DNA of 64,000 nt from Gossypium raimondii. Lineage: Eukaryota; Streptophyta; Magnoliopsida; Malvales; Malvaceae. Positions 49,142-61,050 of the stretch are shown in pieces. Below the pieces are notes generated by a model. That model searched no databases. It was not told where the DNA came from and saw nothing but the letters and a program-made list of their open reading frames with translations. Where the stretch lies: assembly GCF_025698545.1 (NCBI RefSeq), contig NC_068569.1, forward strand, positions 7,254,001-7,318,000, in the 5' to 3' direction. How positions within the stretch are numbered: the first letter of the stretch is position 1; each line of letters opens with the position of its first letter. The position numbers were made by a program, and so were the translations under genes.

Positions 49142-51750
49142 TTAATCCACTTCCTCAATCTTTGGCCCAGCACCACTTCCACCGCCGACAGAGGGACCAT
49201 CATCATCCATAGGTCCAGCACCCATATCACCACCAGCTCCCTGGTACATCTTGGCAATAATTGGGTTGCAAATGCCTTCCAGCTCCTTCATCTTGTCCTC
49301 AAACTCATCCGCCTCAGCCAGCTGGTTTCCATCGAGCCATTGAATTGCTTGCTCAATCGCATCCTCAATCTTCTTCTTATCAGCAGCTGGAAGCTTGGAA
49401 TTGATCTTCTCATCCTTAATTGTGTTCCTCATGTTATAAGCGTAATTTTCAAGAGCATTCTTGGCCTCAACTTTCTTCTTGTGTTCCTCATCCTCTGACT
49501 TGTATTTCTCCGCTTCTTGCACCATCTTCTCAATCTCTTCCTTGGATAATCTACCCTTATCATTAGTAATGGTGATCTTATTCTTCTGTCCAGTGGTCTT
49601 ATCCTCGGCAGAGACATTCAAAATACCATTGGCATCAATGTCAAAGCAGACATTGATTTGAGGAACACCACGAGGAGCCGGAGGAATACCAGAAAGCTCA
49701 AACTTCCCAAGCAAATTGTTGTCCTTGGTTCTTGTTCTCTCACCCTCATAAACCTGAATCAAAACTCCAGGTTGGTTATCAGAGTAAGTGGAGAAAACTT
49801 GTTCCTTTTTGGTTGGGATTGTGGTATTTCTTGGAATCAAGACAGTCATGACACCACCCGCAGTTTCCAAACCAAGGGAAAGTGGGGTGACATCCAAAAG
49901 CAGCAAATCTTGAACCTTCTCATTGCCCTCGCCGCTCAAAATTGCAGCTTGCACAGCAGCTCCATATGCAACAGCTTCATCGGGGTTAATGCTCTTACAG
50001 AGCTCTTTACCGTTGAAGAAGTCTTGCAACAATTGCTGAACTTTTGGGATCCTAGTAGACCCACCAACAAGAACCACATCATGAACATTGCTTTTGTCCA
50101 TCTTAGCATCTCTCAAGCATTTCTCTACCGGCTCCATACATTTCCTAAACAGATCCATATTCAACTCCTCAAATCGAGCTCGAGTAATTGTCGTGTAGAA
50201 ATCAATCCCCTCGTACAGAGAATCAATCTCAATTGTAGTCTGGGCAGTTGAAGATAACGTCCTCTTAGCTCTTTCACAAGCTGTTCTCAGCCTTCTCAAA
50301 GCTCTTGGGTTCCCGCTAATATCCTTTTTGTTCTTCCTCTTAAACTCCTGCACAAAATGATTCACCATTCTATTATCAAAATCTTCACCTCCCAAATGGG
50401 TATCTCCAGCAGTAGCTTTCACTTCGAAGATTCCTTCTTCAATTGTCAACAATGAGACATCGAAAGTCCCACCTCCAAGGTCAAAAATAAGAACATTCTT
50501 TTCTCCAGAACTTCCTGCCTTTTTGTCAAGTCCGTAGGCAATGGCAGCAGCAGTTGGCTCGTTGATTATACGCATGACATTGAGGCCAGCAATAACACCA
50601 GCGTCTTTCGTGGCTTGACGCTGGGAATCATTGAAGTAAGCTGGTACAGTGACGACGGCGTTTTTGATGGTGGACCCGAGATATGCCTCGGCGATCTCTT
50701 TCATCTTCATGAGGACCATAGAGGATATTTCTTCAGCAGCGAATTGCTTCTCTTCTCCTTTATATGTGACGACGATCATTGGCTTGTCTCCAGGCCCAGG
50801 AATGACCTTAAATGGCCACAATTTCATGTCGCTTTGGACAGAAGAGTCGCTGAATCTTCTACCGATCAAACGCTTAGCATCTAGAAAATAATACAACACC
50901 ACCAATCAATTAATAAGCAAAAATTCACTCCAAAATAACCTAGTAGTAAATTTTAAAGCTTAAAGTTCACCAAGCTCAATCTAAATTTCATTCTAAAGAA
51001 CATAATCATTAATCTGTTAAACCTTCGGCAGAAAATTCAGAAACATTAACGCCATTGAATGTCAATAGATAATAGAACTTCCGAAATTTAGATTTCCCTG
51101 TCGTATTAAGCTTTATACGGGCAAAACAATCAATGAACCAGCAAGAACAAAGAAGAAGCAACGAGAAATCAAGAAGAAAATAACATGGAACTGTGAGAAA
51201 CGAACAGAGTAAATGAGAAAAAGAGAAACGAGTGGAAACGCAATATCTGATTTTTCTTTCAATTTCAAGAAGCGTCAAAACACTTCTTTTAATGTATATA
51301 GAGCCCTCTAACTACTAGGAACAGCTTATTTGTAACAGACTAACACAACCAATTCATCTAACTGATTAACAGTCATCCTTATATTCCAACTCTTAACAAA
51401 AAGGTGTAAATAAAACTTCAAAATCTATACTGATTACCAAAAAAAAGGCATTATACGACTAAGAATGCAGTAAATAAGTAATATTAAACGGCATCGAAAG
51501 AACCAATCTAATGTCTAAAAAGAGCTGAGAACTTACCGAAAACAGTATTGGTAGGGTTCATAGCGACCTGATTCTTAGCAGCGTCGCCGATCAAACGCTC
51601 AGTGTCTGTAAAACCCACGTAAGACGGCGTCGTTCTGTTTCCCTGATCGTTAGCTATGATCTCCACACGATCATGTTGCCAAACACCAACGCACGAGTAC
51701 GTGGTGCCGAGATCAATACCAATCGCCGGACCTTCGCCTTTGCCAGCCAT
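49142..51750 (-). CDS. HSC70: Cytosolic/nuclear heat shock cognate 70 (HSC70)
   Basis: Two exons: 51537-51750 and 49142-50880, joined in phase 1 across a 656-bp GT-AG intron placed before DAKRLIGR, the place where plant cytosolic HSP70 genes carry it. The protein has 650 residues. Visible features: [13 protein letters not shown] (about 11-23), [12 protein letters not shown], the [13 protein letters not shown] nucleotide-binding motif, the substrate-binding domain, a C-terminal lid, and the end GPKIEEVD. The terminal EEVD marks the cytosolic form and binds TPR co-chaperones such as HOP and CHIP. It is an ATP-dependent chaperone that folds new and damaged proteins and works with DnaJ proteins and small HSPs. 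The intron suggests a constitutive cognate, but a full heat shock element lies upstream. No defect is seen. Confidence 0.97.
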
Positions 51751-51878
51751 ATCAACTCAAAACAAAATACAAAACAAGTATAGAAAGAAAACAATAAATG
51801 TTGAAGAATTTGAGAGAGAACTTTACAGAGCACAACTGATTCGATTTTCGATGAAACGCAAGAAGAGAAATTGGTTGT

Positions 51879-51909
51879 TTATAAAGGAAGTTCGGTTTCT
51901 GGAAAGTTC
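51879..51909 (-). promoter_or_regulatory. Heat shock element and TATA box of the HSC70 gene
   Basis: TTCTGGAAAGTTC at 51897-51909 is a perfect three-unit nTTCnnGAAnnTTCn heat shock element. TTTATAAA at 51878-51885 lies just downstream for the minus strand, about 130 bp before the start codon. The close pairing suggests heat-inducible as well as basal expression. Confidence 0.75.
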
Positions 51910-53076
51910 TGATCGTGTGATAGCAACCGTTAGATCAAGAATTCGAGACGGGTAAAGATTATTCATTTTCCTTTCTCCCGCTCCTTTTCTTAGGGTGTCA
52001 ACCAGTAAGTTTGTCTAGGGAGTTCCAGAGGTTTCGATTTCGAAATCTAGTGTAACAGTGTGGACCACACGCGCCTGAGATCTTTTACCCGTTTGAAAAG
52101 AAACGGTAAACTACCTTTTTCTTTTGGCGGGTAGGATTCTTCTGATTGGTTACTGGCATTTCCTAATCCTATAGGGACGGATTAATCTGAGTGGTGGAAT
52201 TAATTATTTTATTTTGTTTCCTTGATTTACATAACTTATTCGTCCAGTACTCCTAAAATAATTAAAAAGAATTAAACCCTTTATAAGACAACATTTGATT
52301 AATCACCTAATTTGAATGTATTGAATTTTTCTCTATTAAAACTTTTAACCAGCTATTAAGTAATAAATTATAATTGATGTTGAGTGAGTTTGGATGAATG
52401 ATGAGTGCGTGTAATATGTTTAACATACTTTTGATCTTATGTTATAGTATTTAATCTTACCACCAATGCTATTTTTATACTAACCATAAATAAACACATC
52501 GACTATCTAAACTCACCCGTAGTAAAATGTAACATGCAAAAAGCCATAGTTTAATTAACTTTTTAATTAGCATTTAAGCTTTAAAATTTTAAATTAATTA
52601 TTAAAACTTATGTTAGATTATTAAAATTTAAAATGGTAAAATACTATGGAAAGAATATTAAAATGTTATAAAACTTTTAGAAATTACTAAAGTTTTATTA
52701 AAAAGTTACAAAAATAATATATATATATAAATTATTAAAATGATAAAATTTTATAAAAAATTTAAACTTTATTTGAAATATATAAATAGAAAAAGTATTG
52801 TTATTTCGAGCGAGAGATTTGACTGTGAGCAAAAAATTATGGGATTGAATGCTTATTCCTTGCAATGGTTCATTCCTATAATGTTACGATGAAAGCTGTA
52901 ATAGCCCCAGTAATACCTACTATGGGACTTCAAATAGTATGGGAGGTTGTTGATTAACACAGAGACATTGTCGGAGACCAATATTATTTTTAATAATATT
53001 ATTTTTTTTACTAGAGAATTATTATTTAATAACTAATTTTTTATTAAATGTATTTCATAATATTTTAATTAATTTA
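51910..53076. other. Intergenic, upstream of HSC70
   Basis: The first few hundred bases belong to the HSC70 promoter. After about 52250 the DNA is very AT-rich with no gene. Confidence 0.5.
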
Positions 53077-53637
53077 GAGTAAACTATACATCATATTACT
53101 AAACTATTAATAAGTTTATATTTTGACCACTCAATTTTTTAAAAAAAGTTATAAAATGGTTACTAAACTATTTAAAAATTTTCATTTAAGTCACTAGGCT
53201 AATAAAATCGCTACTGCATGACATTCTTTGTTCGCACTGTTTGTACTAATCAAAAGCTCTCGTTCACCTCTTTTTCTACAATTCAAATTTTTTATGAAAT
53301 AATTTTATGTGTCACGAATTTACGAATCAAAGTTCAAACAGCTTTCTTCTCTGATTTTCGACATTGACCGTCAAATCAATCAAGATCTAAGGTATGTTCT
53401 TCTACTCGTTGTTAGGTACCGATCCATCGTACCGATCTTCGAATCGTAGTTTGGAGCTAGCTAATCAGATTTTTTTTCTAAAATAAAACTTCTTAGCCTA
53501 GTGACTTAAATAAATTTTTTGAATTGTTCAGTGACTTAAATGAAAACTTTTGAATAGTAGTTTAAAGACCATTTTACAATTTTTTAAAGTTGAGTGTTAT
53601 ATAATAATAGTTTAGTGACCTTGAGTGTAGTTTACCA
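53077..53637. mobile_element. Mutator-type MITE with long inverted repeats
   Basis: 561 bp. The left end GAGTAAACTA and the right end (complement TGGTAAACTA) begin imperfect inverted arms of about 140 bp, including CATTTAAGTCACTAGGC against CATTTAAGTCACTGAAC read from the other side. It is flanked by ATTAATTTA (53068-53076) and ATTAATCTA (53638-53646), a 9-bp target duplication with one mismatch, the size made by Mutator-like transposases. The centre (about 53220-53460) is less AT-rich and unlike the arms. No transposase is coded. Confidence 0.8.
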
Positions 53638-53898
53638 ATTAATCTAATATAATTTAAATAATAAAATAAATTTTCGATTTTGAATAAATGGGCTCGAATC
53701 AACCTGCACGAACAATTTTTTCTCCCTTCCCTTTCCTTTTATCATTCGAGTAAGGAAGGACTGCCTGGCTGAAAACATGCCCGCTCAGGAACTTTTGGTG
53801 GTAAATTTCATTTCAAGGAACCATCAAAATAAGGATAGCTTAAAAAAAAAAAAAAGGGAAAGGAAAATCTTCAACGACATCCCTCCGGTTCCCCGTCA

Positions 53899-55667
53899 TT
53901 CGACTCATCCGCCGATTTGCAAAAACTTTTTACCAAAGCAGAGAGCCTCCTATACACTGTCGCCGGTGCCGCTGTTGCAGTTGGTCCACTGACTCTGCCG
54001 CGCTAAAAACAAATGGCGTCTGCTTCGGCTTCATCTTCCCTTTGATAGAGTTTGTTCTTAAGGTAAAGCTTCTCTCCTACGTATAAACACATAATCGAGG
54101 AATCAATCAAGTAATTAATTAATTGGCTAACCAACTATTTCTTGATTTATATTATGTAGGTGTTGAAAGATGGATTATCGGCATTAGACGTGTCCTACGC
54201 AAATGTATTCCCGGTCAAATTGCTTACGGTTATTGTCAAGATAGCTATATTTTCTTTGACAAAGCCGTAGGTTTGAATTTGGTCTCATTTTATTAGAAAA
54301 AGGAAGCGTTTAGAATTTAACTTTGGTCTTGACTTTTTTTATTCGGTAGTTAACTATTACTTGACGATGGTTTTTACATGTTTAGGCGTGGAATCATTAC
54401 TAGCTATGCAAAATCTTCAACCAAAAATAGATGCTATCAAAAAAAGATATGCAGGCAATCATGTAATGATGGGGTTTGAATTTGAGTATTTACTTTTTAG
54501 TTTAACTGTTATCTTTTGTGTTAGTTAGGAGGAATACCAATTGAAACATCCTGCTCGTGTAGCGGTGTAAGCAGGCTAGGATTAATTCTCAGGCAGGTAT
54601 CCTTTTGATTAATCATTTGGATTCTGTTTATTTTTCATATTCCATCAAATTTAGTTTCTTTCGAAAGATGATTCTTTGCTTCTTTGATGTCTTAGCTTTT
54701 TAGTGAAATTTATGATGGTGGTGTAGCAATTAACTTGAAAGTAGGCGTTTGTATTATCATATAAAAAAAAGAATTATGAATTGATAATGCAAAGGTTTCT
54801 TGTGCCATTCTTTCTCTTTGGGACTTGTCACTGTTTATTTTTGGAGGTCATATAGCATTTAGTTTCACAAGGTGGTGCTCAGTATTATCTTATTTGTTCA
54901 TATCTGCAGGTTGTTTCCCACCTTTAGCCAGTATTCCAGTCCGGATATGCCTGTTTCAAGCTCTTTCAAACGTGGCAAATGAGGTATTATAGTGGTGGAT
55001 GTAGCATGGGCATTGTGTTTGATGTAGGAAAAATCTTTTGCATGTTAAATAACTTTCATTGCTGATGGATGCAAGCTTCTAACTCAAAGGGTCAGTGTAC
55101 CGAAGGTTCCTTTTGGATCCCTTCTTTGGGTGGCCCAACTACAGTTGCTGCTCGGCAATGTGGGTCTGTGATTTCTTGGCTTATTCCATTTGTGGTAATA
55201 AGCTTACTTTCCAAACTTATAAGTTTAACAGTTCTCTTTTTTGTTTTTGTAGATCACAATATCTTAGGTTACTTTTCTTATTCGAGACAATCCTCTTGTT
55301 GTTCTGAAAATCTATTGATATATCAAAGATTCAAAGCCACTGATTCTGTTTCACCTTTGATTGCAATGGATGAAAAACAATAATTGGAATAGTTACTAAT
55401 TTGTAAAGATATAATTTAACTGCATTGGGCATAGGTGAGATCAAACGTAGAATAGCAAAGTAGAGATTTCAGATATAGCTTCTGTTGACCATGCACTGAG
55501 ATGTTGTTCTGGTTTTAGGTTTGAATCTTTGATAAGGTTATCTAACATATGAGGTGTCATGCAGAATGGTCATCCACTATTGGTTGGCATACTGTTGCAT
55601 ACCTTGTTTTACCTGTGCTTCCTGTTGTCTTTCGATTTGTTTCAATGGAGCTCACGAAGCCTCCCAG
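53899..55667 (+). pseudogene. ALBINO3/Oxa1/YidC-type insertase pseudogene
   Basis: Seven exon remnants in the order of chloroplast ALB3: 53899-54062 (FDSSADLQKLFTKAESLLYT...), 54160-54266 (VLKDGLSALDVSYAN...LLTVIVKIAIFSLTK), 54386-54462 (SLLAMQNLQPKIDAIKKRYA), 54529-54596, 54910-54983 (SIPVRICLFQALSNVANE), 55090-55194 (EGSFWIPSLGGPTTVAARQ) and 55565-55667. Most still have GT and AG at their edges, so this is a duplicated gene, not a retrocopy. It is dead: stops in the first and fourth remnants, frame changes within the first, at the joint into the third, in the fourth and in the last, no clear transit peptide or start, and no recognisable last membrane helices. ALB3 inserts light-harvesting proteins into thylakoids. 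A possible C-terminal scrap (DEALDEAYASSAS) lies at 56903-56943. Confidence 0.85.
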
Positions 55668-58111
55668 GTACCTTATTACTTCCATTTCATTGCATCTGAT
55701 TCCCTGTGGATTTGAATTTGATCAGCCATCCCCTAGATTTCCACATCTGCATGTTTTCCTATTAAATGTAGTGTAGGCATGTGGCTTGTTCTAGTCTTCT
55801 TGATTACTTGTTTACGAGAACATCATTGCTTTTAAGAGTTGGAACACCCAAACTTGCTGTTACAAGGTACGCCTTAATATTAAGCTACATACAGACAAAC
55901 TGTATGTCCAAAGGGCAACGTAAATTTATAGTTTTAGTGACTAGAGGCTGTAGCTTGTAGAAGGTTGAGCCTCCAAACGTGTTTTTGGAATTTCTCGTAC
56001 AGTTTACACCATAAATGAAAGGAGAAAAAATATGATCACTTTTTCTATTGAAAAAGAGTACATGATTGTGATGTGTATTGATCCCAATGCAACGTAGAGT
56101 AGATAGTGGACTAGTATTACAACCTTCTTGAACTTGCCATATTTTTTTATCACTTTCAAGAAGATACAAATTGCATGTTTAACAGAGTTTTCAAAGTGGG
56201 ACCGTAGGTGTAAGGTGTTAATATTGTTTGCAAGTTGAATTGTACGGCTTCATTTGCGGGCACAGTACTACTTTTTTGCTGTCATGTGTGCACTTTCGAA
56301 ACTTGTCACTTAGGACAGCAATAAAGAAACAAATAATGACATTGAAAGCTAGTCATCGTTAGACAGAGCTGATGTTTGTCTGCATTGCATGTTTATGGCG
56401 GCATGATCATGATCTCAAAATTTTGAATTTGTGGTGTTAGTAGGTGGGTTCCACTGCTGTACATCCAACACTGATTGAACTATGTAGTAAAATCAAATAG
56501 TTTCTTTTGTGAGCATGTGTGTGCAAGCATGAGCATGCTAGGAGAATTAATTGGCAACAAGAGGATGGGACATTGGACTGCAATCACAAATTATTTGTCT
56601 TATATGCAAAAATTAATTTTCAGCAGATGACGGTGGTTGGTTTTAAAATAGCATTGTTCAGTCTCTTGTTCTAAACTTGAAGAATTAATCTAAATTTGAA
56701 TTACGTATTTAAAATGTAGTACTCTCTACAGGTATTGGGAGGTTTTGCTTTTCTTTATCTGGAAACATTCAACTTTAGGCTTTTAGGAAGAAGCTTGGTA
56801 TATTGATGTGCAGCTGTAATGTTGTTTTCTAATATTTCACCATTTTAGATTGTGCAAATCTGAACCTTATCCACAAAATATCTAATTTGAAGTTTCCATC
56901 AGGTTGATGAGGCTCTTGATGAAGCATATGCTTCCAGTGCAAGCAACAGGTTCCTAATATTCTTAACCAAGATGAAACAAGAGATCTAAGCAGAAGCATG
57001 CTGTATAGGAGGATTATATACTGAATTGTTGTAGTTTATGGTGAGTCCTGAATATATAGGAATTATATTATTTTTAGTATATTGACTGTTTTTATGGTGG
57101 CACATTCATTTTGAGATTTATTGCAAAATCATGAAAAAGAAAATTGTTCGACTAAAAAACTCCACGTCCATGCTCCAAAAGGCCCATATCTTTTCATATT
57201 TCAGCATTTCTCTAATTAGGAATATTTTGTTCATCTGTGTAAACACTAAAATAACACTTTTATTCTGTGGTTTGTTAAGCTATTTGTTAACAGGAATCTT
57301 GGAGTGGTAGATAGTTGTGCATTCATTGCTTCCTCTGATATGATTTGAACCACTGAACTGGGGTCTATGTTTAGTTTAGAATTTATTTCCTATCACATGA
57401 ATATTTGTCAATTTTTCGTTTATATAGTTTCAGTCGCTAAAGGATCAATTGTTCTTTCTGCATACATAGTATAACGTATCATTTCAGGCATATCTTACCT
57501 GCAAGTACTAGAAGCATTGTTATGCAGAGTATCATAACTAAGAGATAAGATACCTTCTGACTGAAGAAAACCAAACATTCCTTCTCATTGCAAACTAATC
57601 TTTATTAGTCGTGTAAGCCAGAGCTAGCTCATTTTAATGGAGAATAGGAGCACACAATATTACAGCAATACATGTTTTCTGACATGAATCATAAAAGTAA
57701 AATTCATTTTTGTTTCAAGCATAAAAAAGAAGTCTACATGATGACATCTGACCTCCAACCCAAATCATGTTTACCTCATTCTATTTATGCTGGCCATTGC
57801 TTCCACTGTCTCAGTGCCTAGATGGTGGGTGGTGATTGCCTACTGGGTTGGGACCACGTGGGGATTTATGAATCTTTTTCATTTCAACCTGTGTTTTTTT
57901 TAATCATTTAGTAGCAAGAAGTATTTAGTTAATGGATTTTCTTATACTAGCTAAGATAAATACAATAGTTCAAACTGAAGAGAGTAATCAGTGCTTACCC
58001 AGTTAGGTAAACGTGACCTCGGCATGGGGCTTCTAGATCTGAACTTGAACTGTTGGCACTGATAGAAAAAGGTAAATACATTAGAACCTAAAACAATATG
58101 TGAAGCCTGCT
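55668..58111. other. Intergenic or decayed 3' part of the pseudogene
   Basis: No clear exons. Near 56903 an AG is followed by a short acidic frame (VDEALDEAYASSAS) that may be a C-terminal remnant of the ALB3-like gene. Other frames have no domain. Confidence 0.4.
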
Positions 58112-58151
58112 TCATATAGTCGCATGCAATGCATTTTGCTGTAAACAAAAA

Positions 58152-58153
<2 letters not shown>

Positions 58154-58191
<38 letters not shown>
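58154..58191. repeat. (AG)19 microsatellite
   Basis: A 38-base uninterrupted AG run. It accounts for the Leu/Ser repeat of a minus-strand frame that passes through it. Confidence 0.92.
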
Positions 58192-58194
<3 letters not shown>

Positions 58195-59549
58195 TGCCTG
58201 ATTCAGTAGCTTGAACATTAATTTGGGAGCCCTGGAGCTGAGAAACAGCAAGCAGGAGCCATGCTAGTAGAAGACAGATTAGAAGTTGCTCTCTCGTCTT
58301 ATGAAGGTGGTGACATGTGCTGCATTCTCTGGTGTGTTGTGGGGGGCTCTTACAACTATGAAGGAGCAATTTATCTGATACATTTACTGTAATCATAGCT
58401 AAACTTGAAAATAGATGTAGGAATGTTTTGTTAAAGGTGCTGGGGAATCCTATGCCATTATATACTGGATTGAGAAATCTCTGTTTCTAGTTATTATGAA
58501 TTGACTTATATGTTATCATTCCTCGGTGATCATTGCTTCCATGATATATATATTTATAACTACATGCTGTGCTATGCTAGTATTAATTTTTTGTTGAGTG
58601 CTTTGGGCATTGCTGTCGGCATGGGTGTCGGGACCCACCAATGCAAATGCAGCTCCTGAGTTGCTGTATGCCGCTATTTGTGCAAATTTACACCCCCCAT
58701 TGTGCACTGAAAACTTTTGAAGACTTACCAGGTAAGCTCGTTTAGCAGCCTTTATCATTGATTCATGTCACTAGTTTAGAAAATGATGAGTCCCTGGCGG
58801 AAAAAAGAAAGCCAATATCTGTATTATATATATAAATATATCAAAGGCTGCATAATTTTTCAGATGCACGATGACCGAGAATGCTTATGGATTGAGTTGC
58901 TGGAAGTTTTTATATGCCTTCGATCAGGTGCTTATGGTTGGTAGTTTGCTTTCAGGCAGGTGTGTTTTCATGCATTTACTGACGCGTGCATTCTGTCATG
59001 ATGTTTTCATGTTAAAAACTTCCTTAAGATTATCATGGAAACTGCTAGGTGGGGGGGAAGGGGGGGTAGTTTTTTTGAGAAAAAAGTGGTTTTCGGATGT
59101 CCAGCTGTTCGCTCTGCCTTTCCATTTTTTTCCTCTAGGCAAATTACTTTCTTTCAAACTCTTATGCTGAGAGGTAAAATATTTTAGGATTTTGCTAAGT
59201 AACATTTTATATTATGGAGATTATTTGGTACATTATCATTAACAAATAGATATAAAAGATTAAAAAACATAGTAAATGAGTATAATAAAATATTTAAAAA
59301 CTAAATATTTAAAAAAATACATACGTATCAAATAAATACCTTTTATTAATTAAAATACTTTGTAGTTAATTTGTTAAATTCACACCGAAAATAATAATTT
59401 ATTTAATAAATTAAATTAACTGTCCTTAGAGCATTTATTGGCGAAAGCTATCGTTTTAACCCTACACTTGTTTTTTAAATATAGCTTGGTAGGGTCTATT
59501 TTGATATAGTAAAATAATTAAATGAAAGTTTAATTATTAAAGTAGTAAC
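58192..59549. other. Intergenic, with an unrecognised minus-strand frame
   Basis: A minus-strand frame at 58112-58396 codes for 94 residues with a Cys/His-rich piece and a hydrophobic helix (LLICLLLAWLLLAV), then runs into the AG repeat. I do not recognise it and see no reliable splice partner, so it is not called as a gene. Other frames here (58516-58758 minus, 58871-59170 plus) also lack domains. Confidence 0.35.
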
Positions 59550-61050
59550 TAGATTCTTTTGTAATTATAAATAATTATAATTTTTAAATTTGTTTAACTA
59601 ATATAGTGTATTAATGTACTTACATCGTAGTTACATATGTCATGTTTAGTAGTACAAATTGTAATTATATAGTTACATAATTTATATTTTAAAAATATTA
59701 AATATTATAAAAATTATTAATATGATAAAATAATTTCTAAACAATAAAACTAAAATTAAATCATCATATGCATTATGATAATATAAAAAATTAATTAATA
59801 ATATGATTACTAATAAAATAACAAGAAAAACATAATGATCATATGCAATTTTATCTAATTGTTATACTGCATGTTTGTTGGGTTATCTCCTATTTAATAT
59901 TTAACACATGCTCCTTATCATTATTTATTGATCCTTGATAGAATGAATAATTATCTGAACCTGAATCTACATCATTAAGATTATCAAAATATCCTTCTTT
60001 CATGTACTCTTCAAAGTATGGATCATCTCAAATCCACATATGATTGAAGGTATGAAATATGCAATATGCTAGTACGACCCAACCTTGCTTTTTTTATGTT
60101 ATACTAAAGTGATGTTAATATGATAAAGATTTTTTTAGAATAACAAATGTCTTCACAACCATATTCCAAAGCCTTAAATATCTCATATTAAAGAGTTTGC
60201 AAGTTTTCTATGGTGTTTGTATCGAACACTATTCTTTCAAATGGTATCATACCCCATAATATGATGCAAGAAAATATTTTTTATTTGCGTAATTAACAGC
60301 GACCTTATAATATTTTGGTTTATAGTCCAAATAATTTGTGACTTTAATTATAAAAATTTATATAAACTTAATTTGAAGATAGACTTATGGTAGGTTATAT
60401 ATATTTTTATAATATGTAAATTAAGTAAAATATAATATAAAATTTATGATACATAACATTTATAAAAAAATTTACAAATTGTCCAAAATTTTCATAACAC
60501 TTATAAATAATATAATTTTTGTTATAATTTTATAAAGCTATTTTTATAATTAAATTTTGATAAAAAATTATAACATTTTTTTATGATTAAGTGTATTATT
60601 TTGATAGTATATAGCATGGGTAGGTAAATAAATTATGTTCATACTTATTTGCTTTAAACTTTTATAAATAAATATATTATAAAAAAATTTGGCCATAACT
60701 TTAGAATTTTAGTATTTAAATATTTTTTATAACTTTATAAAACACAAATTGTTTCTATAATGATTTTTTAGAATTTATAATATAAATTTATTTTGTCATA
60801 ACCATCCCAAATATTGGTACAGATTTATGCTTATAATATAATTTTTATAAATTGTATAAAAGTAATTTTTTAAAATTAGATTTGAGTGTAATTATCAACC
60901 TAATTACTTCAATTCTCACACTCTTCTTAAGAATTGAAAAGTGTAATTAATCCAATTCGTGGACTCACTAATTATAATAATTACCTAAATATACATCCTT
61001 TGTGTAATTACAGAATATTATACTCAAATTTAATTACGAATTTTAGATTT
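59550..61050 (-). mobile_element. PIF/Harbinger DNA transposon remnant, copy B
   Basis: On the minus strand 60128-60285 shows YFLASYYGV, a stop, YHLKE and KLFNMRYLRLWNMVVKTF. Then about 59960-60070 reads VLAYCIFHTFNHMWI, a stop, DDPYFEEYMKEGYFDNLND. These match the C-terminal end of PIF/HARBI1-like transposases (YHLKEW, ELFN, LHNFI, acidic DDP tail). The DNA is clearly related to copy A on both sides of its inserted LTR, for example TATGATGCAAGA, TTAAAGAGTTTGCAAG and the CTTCTTTCATGTACTCTTC zone. Several stop codons make it inactive. Only the 3' part of the transposase is recognised; outer ends are estimated from where similarity between the copies fades. Confidence 0.75.

Noticed and set aside
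49007-50251. Long plus-strand frames (163 and 197 codons) opposite the HSC70 exon
   Set aside because: Antisense open frames are a known by-product of codon bias in HSP70 genes. They show no domain and lie wholly within the HSC70 exon and its flank.
53777-53992. 71-codon frame as a functional protein start of the ALB3-like locus
   Set aside because: The frame differs from that of the conserved FDSSADLQKLFTKAESLLYT stretch and contains a poly-Lys run from an A tract. It is a chance frame over the pseudogene.
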